Shown: positions 1 through 13,201, numbered from the stretch's first letter. The stretch is DNA of 33,416 nt from Gammaproteobacteria bacterium (GCA_024229615.1 JAAESG010000593.1:1-33416); one strand, 5' to 3'. Program-made: numbers and translations. Notes: generated by a model not told the origin, from the sequence alone.

Positions 1-1030
1 CAAAAACCAGCGTATAAGGGCCTTCACTATTGCCGACGATGGCTGTCAACGCCCTGCCGGTTTCAATGGTATCTTCGGGTAGTTCATCCGCCATGGCGTG
101 AATGACCTGGTCATTACCCCCAGCCACGGTAAATCTTTCATCGGTTCCGGCCAACGGCAAACCCCCGCCACCGCGGACGTTCCAGCCCAGCAAGTAAACC
201 AGGTTCAGTGCCGAATTTTCTTCCAGTAAACCGTACTCCGACACCAGGTCGGTCATTAATAACTCGTGCACCCAATGCCCCTGGTCATAACCGATATTGA
301 TCAACCATTCGCGCGCGGTCATCGTATCGAATTGAATATGTTCGGGGGTATGCTGATTATTGTATAGCGGCTGCCACGGTGCGTCTTTCAGCGCTGATTT
401 CATGGTTTCATACAAACCACCCACCCACTCATCCATCAGGTCATTTTCGTTATACAGCATGCCATTGACCAGGTAGACTTCTTCCTCCCCCGGGGCGAGT
501 TTGTTCTGGTCTTCAAGCTGGAGGTTGAGTTGATGGACGAGATTTCTCAACGCGGTATGCTCGGATGAGATAAATTCACCGCCGGTTTCGAGCACCCTGC
601 CAGGGAAAAAAGCGCTGCCACCATGCAGTGGTTGCTTGGAATACATCCTGCCACCGACCCTGTTGCGTGCCTCATATACCTTGGAAAGGATACCGTACTG
701 TTGCAACCGGTGAGCGGTTCGCATGCCCCCCGCGCCTGCGCCAATGATCGCAATTCTCGGATCATTCCCCGAGGACCCATTCAGTAAGTTTATAGCCTCG
801 CTTTTGTGGCTAATTCCACTCATGGCAACGCCTGCGCCAATTGCTCCCAGCGATCTTAAAAATTTGCGCCGCTCGCTATTCTCAAGGCGTTGATTGTGCA
901 GTTGGCGAACCAACTCCCGATCCTGATCCAGGATTTCTTTTACGGGTATGCCGGTCTTTTTGGATTGGCTGGTTGCGTTGTGGATTCTGCGTATCGTTGC
1001 AGTCAAAGACGAGTAGTTCATGCGTTTCAT
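1..1030 (-). CDS. Flavin monoamine oxidase family protein, 3' end outside window (partial)
   Basis: 343 codons are visible, read from the ATG at 1030; the C-terminus lies beyond base 1. The start is supported by a GGAGG Shine-Dalgarno (1038-1042) seven bases upstream; a second in-frame ATG is at 1021. About fifty polar residues precede a twin-arginine-like motif (RRKFLR, residues 54-59) and a small hydrophobic stretch, suggesting Tat export or a remnant of it. A dinucleotide-binding Rossmann motif follows (IAIIGAGAGG, about residues 93-102), then YEARNRVGGRM, the second FAD-contacting segment typical of flavin amine oxidases, and GGEF. Known for the family: oxidative deamination of amines or amino acids with FAD. 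The substrate cannot be told, and the C-terminal FAD-closing motif is not in view. It is transcribed alone, away from a long gene-free region. Confidence 0.8.
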   Translation of the reverse strand, partial: MKRMNYSSLTATIRRIHNATSQSKKTGIPVKEILDQDRELVRQLHNQRLENSERRKFLRSLGAIGAGVAMSGISHKSEAINLLNGSSGNDPRIAIIGAGAGGMRTAHRLQQYGILSKVYEARNRVGGRMYSKQPLHGGSAFFPGRVLETGGEFISSEHTALRNLVHQLNLQLEDQNKLAPGEEEVYLVNGMLYNENDLMDEWVGGLYETMKSALKDAPWQPLYNNQHTPEHIQFDTMTAREWLINIGYDQGHWVHELLMTDLVSEYGLLEENSALNLVYLLGWNVRGGGGLPLAGTDERFTVAGGNDQVIHAMADELPEDTIETGRALTAIVGNSEGPYTLVF

Positions 1031-1177
1031 GGATTATCCTCCGTTGATATCAGACTTGAATATAAAAGTGTAATCTTCCTAAATCATTAGCTGTGGGTGG
1101 CGCTGTGCTGTATTAAATGCGCATCAGCTCTACACTTGTTGGTTCTTCATAATAACTCATCTCTAAGAGATTCATAA

Positions 1178-1187
1178 GGGGGGGGGG
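1178..1187. repeat. Ten-G homopolymer
   Basis: An uninterrupted run of ten G residues lies about 150 bp upstream of the amine oxidase start. Such tracts can slip during replication; it could equally be an assembly artefact. Confidence 0.9.
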
Positions 1188-1272
1188 TGGCTGATGAGTG
1201 GCCTCACAAAATTAAAAAAATGAGCGGCCAAAAAATGCCTACATTGAAAGCGATCGGAACTTTGGAATTTCG

Positions 1273-1409
1273 GGGACAGCTTAGAATGGCGCTAAGTTAA
1301 GAGCCTTTTCCATGTGGCTGCACTTTCTGAAGCGCCCATTTCCATTGGGCTAGGTGGATGATTTAAATATGGTAATGCTCCTGGCCTTAGTGCCATTCGG
1401 GACAGTTTA
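1273..1409. repeat. 115-bp inverted-repeat element flanked by 11-bp direct repeats
   Basis: GAATGGCGCTAAG (1284-1296) and its near-perfect complement CTTAGTGCCATTC (1386-1398, one mismatch) bound about 115 bp. Immediately outside are direct repeats GGGACAGCTTA (1273-1283) and GGGACAGTTTA (1399-1409), one mismatch. A small inner hairpin (GCCCA/TGGGC) lies near 1340-1356. The arrangement resembles a MITE-like non-autonomous element; no transposase ORF is inside. The terminal sequence is shared with the repeats at 16600-16740 and 33322-33416. Confidence 0.6.
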
Positions 1410-1560
1410 CCTAAGGAATCTCTGCAAAATGCAGAGATTCCTTAGGCACAGGGATGTGCCGCCATTTTTCGATTACATAAGTGATTGAAAAATGAAGAAA
1501 AGCGTAAAATCGCATTTTACGTTTTTCGTGCTCTGCTAAGTCAGGATGACTTATGCAGAG
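1410..1560. repeat. Chain of five consecutive hairpins
   Basis: Five inverted repeats follow one another almost without gaps. H1 has perfect 17-bp arms (1410-1426/1430-1446, loop AAA). H2 is GGCACA/TGTGCC (1445-1450/1455-1460). H3 has 11-bp arms with one mismatch (1463-1473/1484-1494). H4 has 14-bp arms with one G-T pair (1497-1510/1514-1527). H5 is CTCTGC-TAAGTCA against TGACTTA-t-GCAGAG with one bulged base (1531-1543/1547-1560). No ORF with a plausible start covers it. It looks like a palindromic repeat cluster or a structured RNA rather than a terminator, because no T-run follows any stem. Confidence 0.7.
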
Positions 1561-1806
1561 CTTCCCTAATTAACTTCCGGTTAGGACTGCCGGCTTATCA
1601 CCATTTCAGTCACTGGGCGGCAGCTCACTGAGCCTAAGTAGTCTTCGAGACAACATGATTGAGCCAGTCAAGTCGTCTCTGATCGACACAATCCAGTCTA
1701 TTGCAGTAGGTCAATCAATGGCTGCTATTGAATATTTCCATTGATAAAATTAACCTCCCAATTCTGACACGATCAATGACTAGTCACGGTGCTGTTTGGG
1801 TGACTG
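1561..1806. other. Gene-free remainder upstream of cnoX 3' end
   Basis: No credible gene is seen. An 8-bp perfect inverted repeat ATCAATGG/CCATTGAT (1714-1721/1738-1745) lies about 60 bp beyond the cnoX stop and might contribute to transcript ending, but it lacks a strong T-run. Confidence 0.4.
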
Positions 1807-6908
<5,102 letters not shown>

Positions 6909-6927
6909 TGCTCGAGCGTTGGCAATA

Positions 6928-7395
6928 TTAACTTATCACCTGAATCCATAGGTTCAGGTTATCAATTCGCCGTGATGCCGTAAGCCACCAAAATTTCTGT
7001 ACCTTACCCGGGTATGCCGTAGACCTGAAGCAGCTGGGATGGTAAACGGAAACCGTGATATCCGGCAATATCGTCGGTATCAGGCAGAACCAGATGATGG
7101 CTGCGGTTAAAATATTCAACTTTGAGGCATTCGCGAAATAGCTGCGAATCCTGGTTGCCAGTGTGCGGTGATAGCGACGGGTTTCTTCTTTGAAGTGAAC
7201 CCGTTTCCCTTCGATGATATAAAGGTACTCGTCCTGTTTCCTCTGCAACTCCTGCAAGAATTGTTCTTCGAGCAGTTTGATTTGGGTAATTAACTCCTCA
7301 AGTTTGTTGATCTCGCTATCGACCCGTAAAAAGCTGTAATGGGTGAAACAATTTGCCGTGTTGCAGCAGATTGGGGTCGGATTTCGCGGCCAGGA
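6928..7395 (-). pseudogene. Decayed conserved membrane-protein gene (frameshifted, 3' truncated)
   Basis: Directly downstream of the FimX-like gene, and in its frame after the TAG, is an open stretch without an ATG. It encodes a Lys/Glu-rich helix (KLEELITQIKLLEEQF) and a hydrophobic segment (LNILTAAIIWFCLIPTILPD) followed by VSVYHPSCF. Shifting frame there gives QVYGIPG; a further shift gives GIPRVR-like residues and then LRHH. From memory these match in order a widespread proteobacterial membrane-protein family with a pattern like LYQxxCFPVYGIPKVxRSDY...DRHHLAYLN. The cysteine-rich C-terminus of that family is absent. Two frameshifts plus truncation against parC indicate a dead gene. If the resemblance is chance, this is simply non-coding sequence. 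Confidence 0.5.
6938..6959. terminator. Hairpin between parC and the convergent pseudogene
   Basis: ACCTGAA (6938-6944) and TTCAGGT (6953-6959) form a 7-bp stem about 30 bp after the parC stop. There is no clear T-run, so function as an intrinsic terminator is uncertain. Confidence 0.35.
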
Positions 7396-9480
7396 CTACA
7401 TGGAACTGAAATCGTAATTCAATTCTTTTTGCGGGGCCTGCAGGAATTCTCCCTGCACGAAGTCGACATTGAGTGTCCATAATACGCTTAGCACAGCCGC
7501 ATCGGTTACACCGGGCGTAATCGTGCTGATACCCATGTCACCGGCCTGGTAGGTGAGTTCACGAATACTGTCCTGATTTTCGTTATTTTGTGCCAGATTA
7601 TCCATGTAAACATGGTTGATGCGTACGTAGTCCGCATTGACATGCTTGACCAACTGAAACGGATTCAGACCGGTACCAAATTCATCGATCGCGAACTTGC
7701 AGTGTATTTGCTGCAAACCCTTGGCCAGGGTCTTGGCGCCTTTAAGCTGATTCACCGCCTGTGCCTCATCGATCATGAATACCAGTTGTTCACCATTGGT
7801 CTTGGTCTTGGCCAGATTTTCAGATACCCAGACGGCGAGTCCGGGATCCTGGATTGAATCGGCGCTTAAGGGTACGAAGAATTCGATCTTGTGGCCACGT
7901 TGAGTGGTATCTGAAATCTTCTTGATCGCGTGCAGGATCCTCCAGCGATCGAGCATTTTTGCGGTTCCGGTGCGTTCGGCGGCAAGCTGAAAATCAGGTT
8001 GGTAAAGTGTTTGACCATCCTCGGAATTGATCTCGAGGCTTGATACGTAGCGTTCTCCACCCTGAGCTTTGACGCCGACGATAGGCTGGTACATTCCCCG
8101 GATTCGATTGTGGTTGAGGGCATTCTTTATCAGGCCTGCGGTGACACTGTCTTCTTCATCCAGTGTCATTTCACCTGCTTTGGGCACATAGATCTGGTAC
8201 TTGTTTCCACCCTGGTTCTGTAGTTCTTCACAGGTCTTCTCGGCCCGCGAAATAATTTCGTTTGCATTATCCGGCGAATTCTCGTCGATGTATACGACCG
8301 AACTGCTGCAGGTGGCGCTGATCGACTGATCGCCTATTTCTGAAATATGTTGTTCGACGAGTTCGGGTATCCTGGCTGCGAAAGCCTCGACGGGTTGCTT
8401 ATCCTTGGCCTTGCTCAAACAGCTGTAAGAGTGTGCGCCGAAGCGGGCAACAATGTCGTCGTCGCTGGCATTTTCAATTAGTATCTTCGCGATATCGCTG
8501 ATTAAGGTATCGCAACCCGAAATACCCACCATGTCGCGAATCGACTGGAAGTTATCGATGGTGATAAAAACGAGTGCCGATTGGCTAATGCTGTTGACTG
8601 CTTGTGTTATCGAGGTTTTCAGTTCGTTCATGAAAAACTGGCGGTTATAAAGCCCTGTTATCATGTCGTGCTGATGCAGGTAGTTGATCTGTTTCTCGAG
8701 CTCCGAGGTATCCGCGCTGGAACGAATCAGGATTTGGGTACAGGGCTCACCTTCATAACTGGCCCGCGAAAATTCCAGTGTGGCCGAAATTTTCTCACCG
8801 CTGCTGTGAATCAATTGCAAATTGAGTTCGTTTCTATCGTTTTCTTTTCTGCTGTGGTCACGCAGGAAGGTTTTCAACTCGGCCTGCTGTGATGGGATAA
8901 CCATGTCGATAATAGGCGTGCCCTCGAGTTCATCGAAGTCGGCGTTGCCAAACAGTTCCATGTATACCTCGTTTGCAAAAATATGCATCCCCTCGTGCAC
9001 GTAAGCGACCGCATCCTTGGAATGGGAGAGCAGGTTCTGGCAGCGTTTTTCGCTCTCCTGGAATTCGAGTTCGAGACGCATCGCGCGTCGCCAGATATTG
9101 ATGTGGTAGGCTTCGCGTTTTATCACCTGGATTAAATGCTCCAGGCTTTCGCTGCTAACAACATCCTTGGCACCTTCATCGATCGCTGCAATTATAGTCT
9201 CGGTATCTACCTTTTTTGCCCTTGCGATCAGGGCCACGTGACGCCCACATTCTTGAATAAGATGCTGTCCCTGGCTAAGTGAAAACTCGAGTAAATCGAG
9301 TGAAAACAACACCAGATCGACAGTTTTACTTTCCAGAATTTCACACATGTCTTCGCTGTCTTCTGCAAATTCAGCGCGCACTTGCATGCCGGCGGCACGC
9401 AGAGAACTGGTTATTTGTTCGGCTTTGTGAAACCCTTCGTCGACGATAAGCAGGCGGATCAGTTTTTCTTCGTTTTCCAT
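7396..9480 (-). CDS. FimX-like REC-PAS-GGDEF-EAL protein with degenerate catalytic motifs
   Basis: About 694 residues from the ATG at 9480; a TTG four codons upstream (9492) is the alternative start, and neither has a strong ribosome site. Numbering here is from the TTG. Domains: REC-like (about 12-125), PAS (about 150-265), GGDEF (about 272-435), EAL (about 445-690). Key sites are altered: Ser64 appears to replace the REC phospho-Asp, GGDEF reads FGAHSY (351-356), EAL reads SLEI (485-488), and DDFGTG reads DEFGTG (603-608). Pseudomonas FimX has the same architecture and length (691 aa) with degenerate domains, binds c-di-GMP and supports type IV pilus assembly. I infer a c-di-GMP receptor rather than a synthase or phosphodiesterase. 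No pilus gene is nearby. Confidence 0.85.
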   Translation of the reverse strand: MENEEKLIRLLIVDEGFHKAEQITSSLRAAGMQVRAEFAEDSEDMCEILESKTVDLVLFSLDLLEFSLSQGQHLIQECGRHVALIARAKKVDTETIIAAIDEGAKDVVSSESLEHLIQVIKREAYHINIWRRAMRLELEFQESEKRCQNLLSHSKDAVAYVHEGMHIFANEVYMELFGNADFDELEGTPIIDMVIPSQQAELKTFLRDHSRKENDRNELNLQLIHSSGEKISATLEFSRASYEGEPCTQILIRSSADTSELEKQINYLHQHDMITGLYNRQFFMNELKTSITQAVNSISQSALVFITIDNFQSIRDMVGISGCDTLISDIAKILIENASDDDIVARFGAHSYSCLSKAKDKQPVEAFAARIPELVEQHISEIGDQSISATCSSSVVYIDENSPDNANEIISRAEKTCEELQNQGGNKYQIYVPKAGEMTLDEEDSVTAGLIKNALNHNRIRGMYQPIVGVKAQGGERYVSSLEINSEDGQTLYQPDFQLAAERTGTAKMLDRWRILHAIKKISDTTQRGHKIEFFVPLSADSIQDPGLAVWVSENLAKTKTNGEQLVFMIDEAQAVNQLKGAKTLAKGLQQIHCKFAIDEFGTGLNPFQLVKHVNADYVRINHVYMDNLAQNNENQDSIRELTYQAGDMGISTITPGVTDAAVLSVLWTLNVDFVQGEFLQAPQKELNYDFSSM

Positions 9481-9588
9481 AAACTCGGACAATAATATCG
9501 ATCTAATTCGCTAGCTACCAATAATAGACGATAACTACGAATCAAGCATGGTTTCCGGTATGATTGACATTTTTTTAACGGCAGACTA

Positions 9589-10158
9589 ATGGCAAGTTAC
9601 AGCACTAATGAATTTCGCAGCGGCTTGAAGATCATGCTCGACGGTGATCCTTGCTCAATTATCGAAAACGAGTTCGTCAAACCCGGTAAGGGGCAGGCCT
9701 TCAATCGAGTCAAGATTCGCAATTTGAAAACCGGACGGGTGCTGGACAAGACTTTCAAGTCGGGTGAATCCGTGGATGGCGCCGATGTAGTCGATAGCGA
9801 AATGCAGTTTCTCTACAACGATAGTGAGTTCTGGCATTTCATGGATCCGGTGAGCTACGAGCAGCAGGCCGCCGATGTGAACGCGGTCGGGGATGCACAT
9901 CAGTGGCTCAAGGCCCAGGACCTTTGCGAGGTGACACTTTACAACGGTAGTCCGATCGGTGTCACTCCCCCTAATTTTGTCGAACTTGAAATTGCCGACA
10001 CCGACCCGGGTCTGAAGGGCGATACAGCCCAGGGCGGAACCAAGCCCGCGACTCTGGAGACCGGCGCCGTGGTCAAAGTGCCATTGTTTCTCGAAATCGG
10101 AGAGCAGGTCAGGGTCGATACTCGATCTGGTGAGTACATGTCACGGGTAAAGAAATAG
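9589..10158 (+). CDS. efp: Translation elongation factor P
   Basis: 189 residues, typical EF-P length, with the three-beta-barrel pattern and the C-terminal signature ending GEYMSRVKK. The tip of domain I reads [10 protein letters not shown] with Lys34 at the position beta-lysylated in E. coli. EF-P relieves ribosome stalling at polyproline. The next gene, 19 bp downstream, is the ligase epmA, so enzyme and substrate sit together. TATGAT at 9559-9564 could be a -10 element, but its -35 is weak. Confidence 0.97.
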   Translation: MASYSTNEFRSGLKIMLDGDPCSIIENEFVKPGKGQAFNRVKIRNLKTGRVLDKTFKSGESVDGADVVDSEMQFLYNDSEFWHFMDPVSYEQQAADVNAVGDAHQWLKAQDLCEVTLYNGSPIGVTPPNFVELEIADTDPGLKGDTAQGGTKPATLETGAVVKVPLFLEIGEQVRVDTRSGEYMSRVKK

Positions 10159-10161
10159 TCA

Positions 10162-10176
10162 GGGAAATATTTTCCC
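10162..10176 (+). promoter_or_regulatory. Hairpin covering the epmA ribosome-binding site
   Basis: GGGAAATATTTTCCC is a perfect 6-bp inverted repeat with a 3-base loop. It ends one base before the epmA ATG, and its 5' arm contains the only Shine-Dalgarno-like bases (AGGGA). Folding in mRNA could limit epmA translation relative to efp. Confidence 0.5.
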
Positions 10177-10177
10177 G

Positions 10178-11110
10178 ATGAGCTGGCTGCCAGGCGCTAA
10201 TTTGCAGGTAGTTCGTGAAAGAGCGCGAATATATCGACAGATCCGGTCTTTCTTCAATACCCGTGGTTGTCTCGAAGTCGATACTCCTGTGTTGATGCCA
10301 ACCACCAATACCGATACCCAGATAACCTCGATCGAGGTACCTGATGGGCGTGACTTTAATTATCTGCAAACGTCGCCCGAGTTTGCGATGAAACGACTGC
10401 TGGCTGCGGGCAGTGGATCGATATTCCAGATTTGTCACGCATTTCGACAGGGTGAATCCGGTCGTCTGCACAATCCTGAATTCAGCTTGCTGGAGTGGTA
10501 CCGTGTCGGCTATGACTATCAACAACTGATGCATGAAATGGAGTTGCTGATGACCACGCTGAGCTTGCGTCGCTGCAGCTTCAGTCGGATTACCTACAAA
10601 CAGTTATTCCGGCAGTCACTGGGTCTCGATATAGATGCAATCGGACTGTCTCAATTGCGTGAGGAATGCACCAGACAGGTGCCCGATATGGACTCTACCC
10701 GGCTGGATTTGGATCAATGTCTCGACCTGCTGCTGGGAGTGGCTATTGCGCCGACCATGCGCGGTTACCAGTTTGTATATGACTACCCTGTTTCTCAGGC
10801 GGCATTGGCGCGAGTCAAAGCCGACGATCCGAGCGTGGCGGAGCGTTTCGAGTTGTTTTTTGATGGTGTCGAACTGGCCAACGGATTTTCCGAGCTCATT
10901 GATGCCAGCCAGCAACGTCGCCGCTTTGAACAAGATAATGCGTTACGTGCGGAGAGAGGGCTACCGCAGCATGCTATCGATGAACGCTTGCTCGAAGCAC
11001 TAGAATCCGGCCTGGAAGATTGTGCCGGGGTCGCGCTCGGGCTCGACCGGTTGCTCATGGTCTTACTTGATCTCGATTCGATCGACCGGGTCTTGACCTT
11101 CAGGGACTAG
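10178..11110 (+). CDS. epmA: EF-P--(R)-beta-lysine ligase
   Basis: 310 residues, a LysRS-like class II catalytic core without an anticodon-binding domain (E. coli EpmA has 325). Motif 2 spans about 89-108 (FRQGESGRLHNPEFSLLEWY) and motif 3 is GVALGLDRLLM near the C-terminus. It activates (R)-beta-lysine and attaches it to Lys34 of EF-P. Position directly after efp supports the call. EpmB, which makes beta-lysine, is not in the window. The start is the ATG just after the small hairpin at 10162-10176. Confidence 0.95.
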   Translation: MSWLPGANLQVVRERARIYRQIRSFFNTRGCLEVDTPVLMPTTNTDTQITSIEVPDGRDFNYLQTSPEFAMKRLLAAGSGSIFQICHAFRQGESGRLHNPEFSLLEWYRVGYDYQQLMHEMELLMTTLSLRRCSFSRITYKQLFRQSLGLDIDAIGLSQLREECTRQVPDMDSTRLDLDQCLDLLLGVAIAPTMRGYQFVYDYPVSQAALARVKADDPSVAERFELFFDGVELANGFSELIDASQQRRRFEQDNALRAERGLPQHAIDERLLEALESGLEDCAGVALGLDRLLMVLLDLDSIDRVLTFRD

Positions 11111-11480
11111 CCTGAGAGTCATAGCCGTAGCTATGGCTCGAAGGAAGCCCAAGTTCAAGCGTAGCTGGACAAGTCAGCACCGGGATAGGGCTCAGGCCGG
11201 TTACAAATTGCACAGTTTCATTTGGCATAAAAACTATCAATTAATCTTTTATATTCAATGGATTACGGCAAGTTGAGACCGACTGGTGGAATATTCAGGC
11301 TGCCCACATCGCGGGCATCGGGACATCGCCGTACCGATGCGTCCATCTGGGCTCGCGCCCGGAGTACTGTATTACAATGTTCCTGGCGCGTAGCGTCCCG
11401 CAAGGAAATCACGATTCTCACTGAGACAGCTTGACCGCAGAGTTTCTTTGTAGGCAGTTAAAGGAATGACGCCTGAAGCA
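11111..11480. other. Gene-free stretch between convergent epmA and psd
   Basis: No credible gene is seen. Two inverted repeats stand out: CATAGC/GCTATG (11120-11125/11130-11135, extendable to nine pairs with one G-T), 10 bp after epmA, which may end that transcript although no T-run follows; and GCATCGGGAC/GTACCGATGC (near 11313-11340, one mismatch). Confidence 0.5.
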
Positions 11481-12344
11481 TCAGGTTGGGAAATGGCCGA
11501 TCAGCTGGCCCATTTTCACGCTTTGCCCGGGCTTGATATGCGGTAACCATTCGACCTTGCCGGCGGTTAGCAGAATCACGGTTGAGCCCATGTTGAAACG
11601 CCCCATTTCGGCACCCTTGGATATTTTCTTGCGTGTATGGCTATAGTCGAACTCACTGATTTTCTTACCGCGCGGCGGTGTCACCAGACCGCTCCATACC
11701 GTTTCGATCGCGGCGACGTTAATCGCCCCCACCAGTACCATCACCATCGGTCCGGCCCTGGTTTCAAAGTAGCAGACAAGCCGTTCGTTTCGCGCGAACA
11801 GGCGCGGAATTTCCTGAACGGTCCAGGGCGCGACGCTGAATAAACGCCCCGGTACGTGGATTATTCGCTTCATGTTCGCGTCCAGCGGCATATGCAGCCG
11901 ATGGTAGTCGTGAGGTGCGAGGTAAATGGTGGCGAAGCGTCCATTGGCAAACTCCGTTGCCATCGCCTTGTCACCGCCCAACAGTTCGAGTGCGCTGTAA
12001 CCCCGCCCTTTGGCTTGCATGATAGCGCCGGAGCGAATCGGGCCCGCTTGCGATACGGTACCGTCGCAGGGGCATGCGAGAGTATTGTCACCCGGTGCGA
12101 TGGGCCGAATGTCGGACTTTATAGGACGCGTAAAGAATTCATTGAAAGTCTGGTAGTAGCCGATTTCAGTCTCTTCGGCGTCGTCCATATTGACCCTAAA
12201 CTTTTTAACAAACCATGCAATCATGGGTTTAACCTGGGGTCCTCGCAGGCGTGTGATCAGGTAAACGACACGCGACACCGCGTGGTGCGGAATCACATAG
12301 AACAGTATTTTGAGAAATTTTTGTTTTTTGCTTAGTTCGTTCAT
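11481..12344 (-). CDS. psd: Phosphatidylserine decarboxylase proenzyme
   Basis: 287 residues. The self-cleavage motif is MGST (252-255), with Ser254 becoming the pyruvoyl group of the alpha chain, the same position as in E. coli, where the motif is LGST. Catalytic partners are visible in CPCDGTV (Asp94) and APHDYHRLHMP (His145/His148). It converts phosphatidylserine to phosphatidylethanolamine at the inner membrane. The C-terminus stops soon after the alpha-chain core and lacks the long acidic tail of E. coli Psd. It is the last gene of a minus-strand group after the SCO1-like gene. Confidence 0.95.
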   Translation of the reverse strand: MNELSKKQKFLKILFYVIPHHAVSRVVYLITRLRGPQVKPMIAWFVKKFRVNMDDAEETEIGYYQTFNEFFTRPIKSDIRPIAPGDNTLACPCDGTVSQAGPIRSGAIMQAKGRGYSALELLGGDKAMATEFANGRFATIYLAPHDYHRLHMPLDANMKRIIHVPGRLFSVAPWTVQEIPRLFARNERLVCYFETRAGPMVMVLVGAINVAAIETVWSGLVTPPRGKKISEFDYSHTRKKISKGAEMGRFNMGSTVILLTAGKVEWLPHIKPGQSVKMGQLIGHFPT

Positions 12345-12416
12345 GTTTACTTGATCACTCGTATTTCCATGTTTTGTTGGCTGCCAACATTCGGCACTAT
12401 CGAAATCCTGTGTACG

Positions 12417-12539
12417 TCACGCGCTCCCCGGTATCGATTTTGAGCTCGGCAGGTGTTTAATCGTGGCGTTGCCGATATCGAGTTTCGCCAACGCGCTGAG
12501 CAGAAGTAACAGTAGTAGAGCCAGCAAGATACGAGTCAT
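12417..12539 (-). CDS. Possible 40-residue exported peptide or gene remnant
   Basis: An ATG 15 bp after the SCO1-like stop opens 40 codons. The sequence begins MTRILLALLLLLLLSALA, a strong signal peptide or membrane segment, then about 22 unremarkable residues. No good Shine-Dalgarno is seen. The remaining sequence up to psd stays open in another frame (24 codons ending just before the psd ATG), so this may be the start of a decayed secreted-protein gene. I do not recognise it. Confidence 0.3.
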   Translation of the reverse strand: MTRILLALLLLLLLSALAKLDIGNATIKHLPSSKSIPGSA

Positions 12540-12554
12540 GAAGTTTCGTACGAA

Positions 12555-13175
12555 CTAATTGTGTTCGACAATGCGCGTCAGGTCGCGTGCCATCATCAGT
12601 GCATCGTGTGGGGCACCGAACAGTCCGGCGTACTCGACTTGCGGATTGATCATCACGATGGAGGAACTGTGATCGACATCGTAATGTGGATTGCCTTCGG
12701 TTTTATTACGAAACTGATGCGCAATGCCGAGCGATCGAGTCAGCGGAGCTAATTTCTCGATTGCTGCTGTGGCGCCGATAAAGTCGGGATTGAAATAGCC
12801 GATATATCCGGATAGAACTTCGGGTGTATCTCGTTCCGGATCAACCGATACAAAGTACACCTGCAACGCGTCGGTAATGTCCGTATCCTTGATTGCGCCA
12901 ACCATATCATTCATCGTCTGCATGCTGGTCGGGCAGATATCAGGGCAATGGGTGTAGCCGAAAAACATCAGATTCCATTGACCGTTCAAGCTGCTCCTGT
13001 CGAGTTTCTGACCCCTGTGATCGACCAGTTCGAACTTGGGCAAGGCGCGTGCCTGGTCGCCAAACCAGAGGGCCGTCTCGAGTTCAATTGGCTTGTTACT
13101 GCTGATAACCCAGGATATCGTAAATCCACCGATCAGGGCTATCAAGGCGACGATTGCGATACTCGATTTATTCAT
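12555..13175 (-). CDS. SCO1/SenC family copper chaperone / thiol protein
   Basis: 206 residues with an N-terminal membrane anchor (about 5-25) and a periplasmic thioredoxin-like domain. The copper-binding motif is CPDIC (Cys77, Cys81) within FFGYTHCPDICPT, and the third ligand His169 is in YDVDHSSS. The family delivers copper to, or keeps reduced, the CuA site of cytochrome c oxidase. No oxidase genes are visible nearby. It diverges from prmB; a likely promoter is TTGTGT-16-TATAAT on the minus strand (13202-13229). Confidence 0.93.
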   Translation of the reverse strand: MNKSSIAIVALIALIGGFTISWVISSNKPIELETALWFGDQARALPKFELVDHRGQKLDRSSLNGQWNLMFFGYTHCPDICPTSMQTMNDMVGAIKDTDITDALQVYFVSVDPERDTPEVLSGYIGYFNPDFIGATAAIEKLAPLTRSLGIAHQFRNKTEGNPHYDVDHSSSIVMINPQVEYAGLFGAPHDALMMARDLTRIVEHN

Positions 13176-13201
13176 GGCCGATATGGTGTAAAATTCGCGG
13201 C

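Noticed and set aside
841-1090. Plus-strand ORFs opposite the amine oxidase start
   Set aside because: They are antisense to a well-supported coding region with its own ribosome site.
6928-7398. TAG read-through or recoding joining the FimX-like gene to the following frame
   Set aside because: Other genes here (efp, epmA, prmB, aroC, the secreted protein at 16125) end in TAG normally, FimX length is complete at the TAG, and the following frame carries frameshifts of a different family.
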